The translations under genes and the position numbers were made by a program. Shown in pieces: positions 34,044 to 39,010 of a stretch of 39,010 nt of DNA. The stretch is from contig JAJRUI010000018.1 of assembly GCA_024277875.1 (NCBI GenBank), positions 1-39,010 of the forward strand, given 5' to 3'. The stretch comes from Deferrisomatales bacterium (GTDB taxonomy: Bacteria; Desulfobacterota; Deferrisomatia; Deferrisomatales; Deferrisomataceae). Every line of letters starts with the position of its first letter. Within the stretch, counting starts at the first letter, position 1. The notes under the pieces were generated by a model. It had not been told where the DNA came from. It was given only the letters and a program-made list of their open reading frames with translations, and did not search any database.

Positions 34044-37000
34044 CGGAACGTGAACCGCACCCGAAGTTCACCGCCCAGGGACCCCTGCTGCTCCTGTCCC
34101 CGGTCGCTCCAGGTCCCCAGCAGGGAGACCCGCCGGCTCAGGTTGTACTGGATCTCGGCGTCCTGTTCCTGGCTGCTTCCCAGGACCACCGAGTACCGGG
34201 CGTACGCCCGGCGGGTGATCGGGCGGCCCAGCACCACCCGAGGCGACGTGGACTGGGTCGTGGGCGAGTAGGCGGAATCGATGGTGAACTGGTCGAACCC
34301 CAGGAAGTTCTCCTTGCCGCCGGTGAGCCGGTCCTGGAGCCCCACGGCCAGGAGACCCACGGCCTGGCTCTGGGGAACCCCCTCTCCCCCGGCCAGGTCC
34401 TCTGACTTGGCACCCAGCAACAGCAACGCGAGGATGTCCGTGTCCTGGAGAGGCGGAACGCTCGTGAGCAGCACCTGGTAGTCGTCCAGGGGCCCGGTGA
34501 CCTCCACCGTGATGAAATACCCCGACGTCTCCGCGCGCGCGCGCAAGTCGATCCTGGGCGCCTGTTCCACGTCCCCGAGGAAGTCCAGGGTGCTCCGGGC
34601 CAGCTCGTAGTCCAGGGACCGCACCCGGGCCGTGCCCCCAAGGATCCGGACCTGTCCCCAGACCTCGGGGGACGGCAGATACCCCCGGGCGCGGACGTCC
34701 ACGGCCAGGTCCGCGTGGGCCAGATTGTTGTCCACCCGCAGATCCCGATCCCCCCGCAACGACAGGTCCACGAACAGGTTGCTCTGCTCCCACGCGTCCC
34801 CCACGGCCTGGGGGCGCCGGCGCAGCGCGTCGATGAGGAGTTGGTTGAGCGAAACGTGCCGCTGGAACGAGAACCGTTCCAGGCGCACGTCACCCCGCAG
34901 CTCGGGCGCGTCCACCGTGCCGGTGAGCTGGAAATCGGCGTCCCCCTCGTAGGACACGCCCGGCGGCGCCTCGTAGGCCAGGTCTCGCAGTTCGGCGAAC
35001 AGCATCAACCCCTGGGGCCGGAACCCGTCCAGGGTCACGGTCCCCTCCAGGTGCACCCGCCCCGGCCCGAACTGGGCGTCGAACCAGTCCAGGGCCACCT
35101 CCCCGCCGGGGAGGAACCGCACCTGGGCGTCCACGTCCTCGAACGCACCGGCCACGCCGTCCAGCTCGAACCGGGCGCCCGCCTCCACGGACGCGCGCCC
35201 CTCGACGAGCGGGGCGTCCCACGGGCCGGTCACCGCAAGTTCAGCCCGGGCGGTGCCCCGGGCCCGGGTGATCTCCCGAACCCAGTGGGGAAGCACCTGG
35301 AGACCGAACCGGCCGGCCACCGCCAGATCCCACGCCTCCCCGAGCGCCAGGGAGCCGGCCACGGACAGGTCCAGCCCGTCCCCGCCCAGGAACAGCGCGT
35401 CCAGCCACGCCCGGCCGTCCTCGTAGCGCACCTGGACCGGCCGGGCCTGGCGGAGCACCGCCGGCGGCGTGGTCACCGCAACCTCGGTCAAGAGGAGTCT
35501 TCCCCGGAGCGCGCCGTCCGGCGGGATCTCGACAACCCCGTCGCCGCTGACCTCGGCCCTCACGCCGGGCGGCAGCACACCGGGCCGGAGGATCCGATCC
35601 GTGGACGCCCCGTCCAGGCGAACGGAAACCCGTGCCCCGCCGGCCGGCGCCCACCTTGCGGTCCCGGAGACACCGGCCGGCCCCCGGATGTCGGTCCGCA
35701 TCCCGTCCCCCGCCCACCGGGCCTCGGCCTCCCAGTCCCCCGGCGCGACCACTGCGGTGGCGAACCCCGCCACGCGCAGCTCCGCAGAACCGCCGGTCAC
35801 CGTGCGGTCCCGGCCCGCGAGTTCCGCCCGACCCGACCACGTCCCGGCCAGCCCGGCCACGGGATGGTCCGCGGGCAGCAGCACGCCGGGCCGGAGCCCG
35901 TCCAGGTCGACCCGGGCGGACCACTCCCGGGTCCGGGGAGCGACCGCTGCCCGGACCGAGGCGGCCGGGAACCGGAGCACCGACGACACGGTACCGCCGG
36001 GGCCGGCCGACACCGTGGCCGTACCCGCCGGCACCGTCCACCCCCCGGGGCCCGGCCCGGGGGTCCACGACAGCCGGCCGTCCAGGTCCTGGACCGCGCC
36101 GAGCACGGCCCACAACCGCTCCGCCGCGCCGGCAGGCAGGCCGCCCGCCAGGTCAGCCGCACCGATCATGCCCGACACCTGCCCGCTCACCTGCGGGCCG
36201 TCGCCGCGGCCTTCCGGGGCGACCGGAAATCCGTCCACAGTAACGGTCGCCTCCACCGGCCATCCGGGGCGCAGGGACCACAGTCCGTCCACTCTCAGCC
36301 GCCCTTTTGCCGCCGACGCACGGAACCCCACGCCCTGGCCGGCCCAGTCCGCGCGCACCCGGGCCGTGCCCAGGGGGAGCCCGTTCCAGCCGGCACCGGC
36401 CAGGGAGGCCCGGATCTCGAGCCGGTAGTCTTTGAGCGGGATCCCCCCCGCCCCGCGAACCGAGCCACGGCCCGAGATGCGTCCCCCGGCGAGGGCGTCC
36501 GGGACCGGGACGGGCAGAGCGGTCACGGGCAGGTCCGTCGCGGTCCAGTCCACCGAAAACGGCAGTTCCGGCGCGAGGTCGACGACCGCGTCCGCCGAGA
36601 CCGCGTTCCCGTAGGCCACGGCGCGGGCGGTCACCCGGGAGCCGTCCAGCCGGGCCGAGACGTCCGCGTCGCCGAACCGCCGGCCGGCCCATCCGACCCC
36701 CCTCACCCGGCCTCGCGCCTCTGCCACGGGCTGCCGGTACGACCCCGAGGACGTCACCTCCCCCCCGAACACGCCGGCCAGCCGGGGCTCGCCAGCCAGT
36801 TCCCGGGCCATCCGGCCCAGGTCCAGGGAGTCCACCCGGGCCGTGGCCCGGAACCCGTCCCAACCGCCCCTGCCGCGTCCCAGCAACGAACCACCCCACA
36901 TCTCGGCCCGGACGGACCGCGCCACCCACCCGGACCGGCCCACCCGCCCCCGGGCCTGGATCCCTCCAACGGCCCGGCCGGCCCAGGTCACCCGCTCCAG

Positions 37001-38788
37001 TTCGGCTCCCCCGTCGAACGCCGGATCCGTGAGGGGTCCGACCAGCCGTCCGTCTGCAGTGCCCGCCCCGGCCACCGACTCCGGCAATCCGACCCCGAAC
37101 GCCCGGGCCAGGGGCACCACGCGACCAAGGTCCGGCACCACGGCAGAAACGGCCAGGTCCCACCGTCCTCCCCGGTGGAGGCCGGCCGTGCCCGACACCC
37201 GGGCCCGGCCGACCGGGCCCTCCAGCAGGCCGTCGAACACCCGGAGGGTCTGCAGGTCGTAGTCCGCCCGGGCGGTCAACCGGCCCAGGTCCACCCCCCG
37301 CACGGTCACGCCCTCCAAGTCCACAGCGTACCGGAACGCGAGGGACCGGTACGGCCCCCCGAACCTGCCCCTTGCCGTGCCCCGGGCCACGATCCAGTCC
37401 GGTACGTACTGGCGGGCCGGGCCGAGCCCGCTGGTGGCCACCTCGGTCTCGAACCACAGCCCCTCCCGGTACACCACGCGGCCGAGGGGGATCCGCACCG
37501 TGGTGTCCCCGGAGCGAAGCACCCCGTCCTCCACGACCAGGCCCTTACGGCCCACGGTGCACCGGGTCTCCAGCGTCCCCCGGGCCAGGGCGTACACCGG
37601 CGCCGATCCGGGCGCCAGGGTCACGTCCAGGTCCCGGCCCTCGGCCGACACCCTGCACCGGAGGGCCAGTTCCGGGTACAGGGGGCCCTCTGCCTCGAAC
37701 GACCCTGCCACCGTGATCCCCACCGGGAACCACCCGGGCACGAAAAGACCCATGAACCGTCTCAGGTCGTACCGGGTGCACCGGCCCTTCACCCGCAGCG
37801 ACACCCCGTCCGCCCAGTCCAGCCGGCCGTTCACCCCCTCGCCGGCCAGCGCAGGCCCGGTCACGCTCAGGTCCCGGAACCGTACCCCGCCCCGGTCGAG
37901 TTCGAACCCGAACCGGGCTTCCGACGGGCCCAGGGGCCCGAACCGGAGCCCGTCCCCGGTCATGGTGCCCCGGACCTCGGGCGCATCGAGGCGCCCGCCC
38001 ACCCGGCCCGTCACCCGCACCCGGCCCGCCACCGGTGCGAACCGGCCCAGGTGGAAGGCCTCGAGCCACGGCCCCGGGACCGGGTCGAGGTCCACCGCCC
38101 CCCCCAATGTCAGGTCCAGGGCACCCCACGGCCCGGCCGAACCCGCCGCCGTCACCTGGACCGACCGGGTGCGAACCTCGGCCCGGGTGACCCGGATCGC
38201 GCCGAACCGTTGCTCCCCCTCGAACCGGATCCGCTCGACGACCTCGTCCACCCCGCGCCACCGGACGAGGCCGCCGTCCACGAGCCAGGTTCCGGACCGC
38301 TTTTCCCACTCCGACGAGATTCTGGGCAGGAGCACGGACAGGTCCAGGGCCGGGACGTCCAGGTCCACGGAGCCGTCCCGGATCCGGCACGCGTCCAGCA
38401 CCAGCCGGGGCACGCGTCCGGGCCCCCGGGTCCGCCGGCCGACGGCCCTGGCCGGAGCGCGCACCACGCCCTCCAGCCGGGGCCGGTCCAGGCCCACGCG
38501 CAGGTGGGGGGTTCCGGTCAACGAGCGCAGGGCGACCAGGCGGACCGAGAGGTCGTCGGCCTGGAACGTCCAGCCGGCCGGGGCGACGACCCGCAGCCCG
38601 GACACCGCGATCCGGGGACCCCACGGGTCGAAGTCCAGGGCGTCGAGGGAGACCTCCCACCCGGCTGCCGCAGCCCAGCCGGTGACCTTGCCGGCGAGGT
38701 AGCGGTCCACGGCGGGCAGTTTCAGGGCCCCGAACAGGGCACCGGCACCAGCCGCCGCCAGGCCGAGCACAACCCAACGACGTCTCAC
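34040..38788 (-). CDS. tamB: TamB-like translocation and assembly protein (DUF490)
   Basis: 1,582 residues. An N-terminal signal anchor (VVLGLAAAGAGALFGALKL) is followed by a very long beta-helical region of AsmA/TamB type with repeated units (e.g. VSGTAGLHRGGRWDLAVSAVV, VEGRASVEAGARFELDG). The conserved C-terminal DUF490 region covers about the last 350 residues (GQVRILGGTARVRSLDYEL, YQVLLTSVPPLQDTDILALLLLG, LSRRVSLLGTWSD, end RVRFTFR). TamB spans the periplasm and, with TamA, helps assemble outer-membrane proteins; TamB-like proteins also carry phospholipids between membranes. The start is GTG 38788 after GGAGAG; a TTG nine codons upstream is less likely. Its stop overlaps the tamA start by four bases. 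Confidence 0.9.
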   Translation of the reverse strand: MRRRWVVLGLAAAGAGALFGALKLPAVDRYLAGKVTGWAAAAGWEVSLDALDFDPWGPRIAVSGLRVVAPAGWTFQADDLSVRLVALRSLTGTPHLRVGLDRPRLEGVVRAPARAVGRRTRGPGRVPRLVLDACRIRDGSVDLDVPALDLSVLLPRISSEWEKRSGTWLVDGGLVRWRGVDEVVERIRFEGEQRFGAIRVTRAEVRTRSVQVTAAGSAGPWGALDLTLGGAVDLDPVPGPWLEAFHLGRFAPVAGRVRVTGRVGGRLDAPEVRGTMTGDGLRFGPLGPSEARFGFELDRGGVRFRDLSVTGPALAGEGVNGRLDWADGVSLRVKGRCTRYDLRRFMGLFVPGWFPVGITVAGSFEAEGPLYPELALRCRVSAEGRDLDVTLAPGSAPVYALARGTLETRCTVGRKGLVVEDGVLRSGDTTVRIPLGRVVYREGLWFETEVATSGLGPARQYVPDWIVARGTARGRFGGPYRSLAFRYAVDLEGVTVRGVDLGRLTARADYDLQTLRVFDGLLEGPVGRARVSGTAGLHRGGRWDLAVSAVVPDLGRVVPLARAFGVGLPESVAGAGTADGRLVGPLTDPAFDGGAELERVTWAGRAVGGIQARGRVGRSGWVARSVRAEMWGGSLLGRGRGGWDGFRATARVDSLDLGRMARELAGEPRLAGVFGGEVTSSGSYRQPVAEARGRVRGVGWAGRRFGDADVSARLDGSRVTARAVAYGNAVSADAVVDLAPELPFSVDWTATDLPVTALPVPVPDALAGGRISGRGSVRGAGGIPLKDYRLEIRASLAGAGWNGLPLGTARVRADWAGQGVGFRASAAKGRLRVDGLWSLRPGWPVEATVTVDGFPVAPEGRGDGPQVSGQVSGMIGAADLAGGLPAGAAERLWAVLGAVQDLDGRLSWTPGPGPGGWTVPAGTATVSAGPGGTVSSVLRFPAASVRAAVAPRTREWSARVDLDGLRPGVLLPADHPVAGLAGTWSGRAELAGRDRTVTGGSAELRVAGFATAVVAPGDWEAEARWAGDGMRTDIRGPAGVSGTARWAPAGGARVSVRLDGASTDRILRPGVLPPGVRAEVSGDGVVEIPPDGALRGRLLLTEVAVTTPPAVLRQARPVQVRYEDGRAWLDALFLGGDGLDLSVAGSLALGEAWDLAVAGRFGLQVLPHWVREITRARGTARAELAVTGPWDAPLVEGRASVEAGARFELDGVAGAFEDVDAQVRFLPGGEVALDWFDAQFGPGRVHLEGTVTLDGFRPQGLMLFAELRDLAYEAPPGVSYEGDADFQLTGTVDAPELRGDVRLERFSFQRHVSLNQLLIDALRRRPQAVGDAWEQSNLFVDLSLRGDRDLRVDNNLAHADLAVDVRARGYLPSPEVWGQVRILGGTARVRSLDYELARSTLDFLGDVEQAPRIDLRARAETSGYFITVEVTGPLDDYQVLLTSVPPLQDTDILALLLLGAKSEDLAGGEGVPQSQAVGLLAVGLQDRLTGGKENFLGFDQFTIDSAYSPTTQSTSPRVVLGRPITRRAYARYSVVLGSSQEQDAEIQYNLSRRVSLLGTWSDRGQEQQGSLGGELRVRFTFR

Positions 38789-38848
38789 GGGGGACAGCTC
38801 TCCAGGGCCACGCAACCGCTTGTAAAAACGGGGAAAAACGGGTGTCCA

Positions 38849-38878
38849 AGGATAGTCTCACGAACTTTTTGCTGTCAA
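38849..38878 (-). promoter_or_regulatory. Promoter of the tamBA-cob operon
   Basis: Minus-strand -35 TTGACA (38873-38878) and -10 TATCCT (38849-38854), 18-nt spacer, about 60 nt upstream of the tamB start. The surrounding stretch is AT-richer than the genes. Confidence 0.65.
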
Positions 38879-38888
38879 GCGAGCCGGT

Positions 38889-38918
38889 TTGACACCCGCC
38901 GGTCCGCCTCACTACACT
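38889..38918 (+). promoter_or_regulatory. Divergent plus-strand promoter before repeat copy C
   Basis: TTGACA (38889-38894) and TACACT (38913-38918) with an 18-nt spacer, back to back with the tamB promoter. The predicted transcript would start at or inside palindromic element copy C and run out of the window. Confidence 0.55.
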
Positions 38919-38924
38919 ATGAGA

Positions 38925-39010
38925 TGCTGAAAAACCCCATCCATGGGTTTTTCAGCTCCGGCCTCTCGGGGACGGCCCCGTCGAGGCCTTACAAATCACT
39001 CGGCTTTTCA
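38925..39010. repeat. Palindromic element, copy C (cut by window end)
   Basis: First 86 nt of a third copy. Stem 1 is GCTGAAAAACCC (38926-38937) with GGGTTTTTCAGC (38945-38956), loop CATCCAT. Compared with copies A/B the CGG/CCG pair has become CTG/CAG on both arms, so pairing is kept. The GGCCTC/GAGGCC arms and the AAATCACTCGG segment follow. The copy is free of stops in the frame from ATG 38924 and gives MLKNPIHGFF...KSLGFS, the same peptide as in copy B. Confidence 0.88.

Overview
The window comes from a very GC-rich Gram-negative bacterium. It encodes outer-membrane proteins (an Omp85/TamA barrel, TamB, a second large beta-barrel), lipoproteins, type IV pilus minor pilins and a ten-heme c-type cytochrome. 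Together with the base composition this suggests a deep Desulfobacterota/deltaproteobacterial lineage (Deferrisoma-like metal or sulfur reducers come to mind). That placement is an inference from gene content only. No rRNA, tRNA, CRISPR array or transposase was seen.

Layout. (1) 1-108: the 3' end of a gene for a SEC-C zinc-binding protein. (2) 272-8313, all on the minus strand: a probable operon reading outer-membrane beta-barrel, CsgG-like lipoprotein, NHL beta-propeller, TlpA-type thioredoxin, redoxin/decaheme cytochrome fusion, membrane GAF-(degenerate)GGDEF sensor, Nudix hydrolase. A good -35/-10 pair lies just upstream of the barrel gene. The set looks like a periplasm/outer-membrane electron-transfer or cytochrome-handling module. 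The barrel gene carries an in-frame TAG. (3) 8485-10073, minus: an MltD-like lytic transglycosylase lipoprotein with LysM repeats, frame-shifted at a run of eight G. (4) 10229-21038, plus: pilB followed by minor-pilin cluster I (FimT/GspH, PilV, PilX-like, giant PilW). (5) After a strong terminator and a new promoter, 21199-28241, plus: minor-pilin cluster II (PilX-like, FimT/GspH, PilV, giant PilW). Each cluster ends in a roughly 1,700-1,800-residue PilW whose pilin N-terminus is fused to Ig-like repeats and a shared central module. No PilY1 is present, so these may be the tip adhesins. (6) 28242-38788, minus: tamB-tamA-cobU-cobT-cobS-cobC, tightly packed. It joins an outer-membrane assembly pair to the four genes that finish cobalamin (nucleotide-loop assembly). 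(7) 38789-39010: divergent promoters and a repeat running off the window.

The most striking feature is an approximately 150-nt, multi-hairpin palindromic element present three times (114-263, 12697-12846, 38925-end). Two copies are intergenic or 5'-leader copies. The middle copy sits in frame inside the leader-peptide region of a pilV gene, so the repeat itself encodes about 50 residues of the prepilin leader. This resembles the protein-coding palindromic elements known from Rickettsia, but in an unrelated lineage and in a segment that prepilin peptidase would remove.
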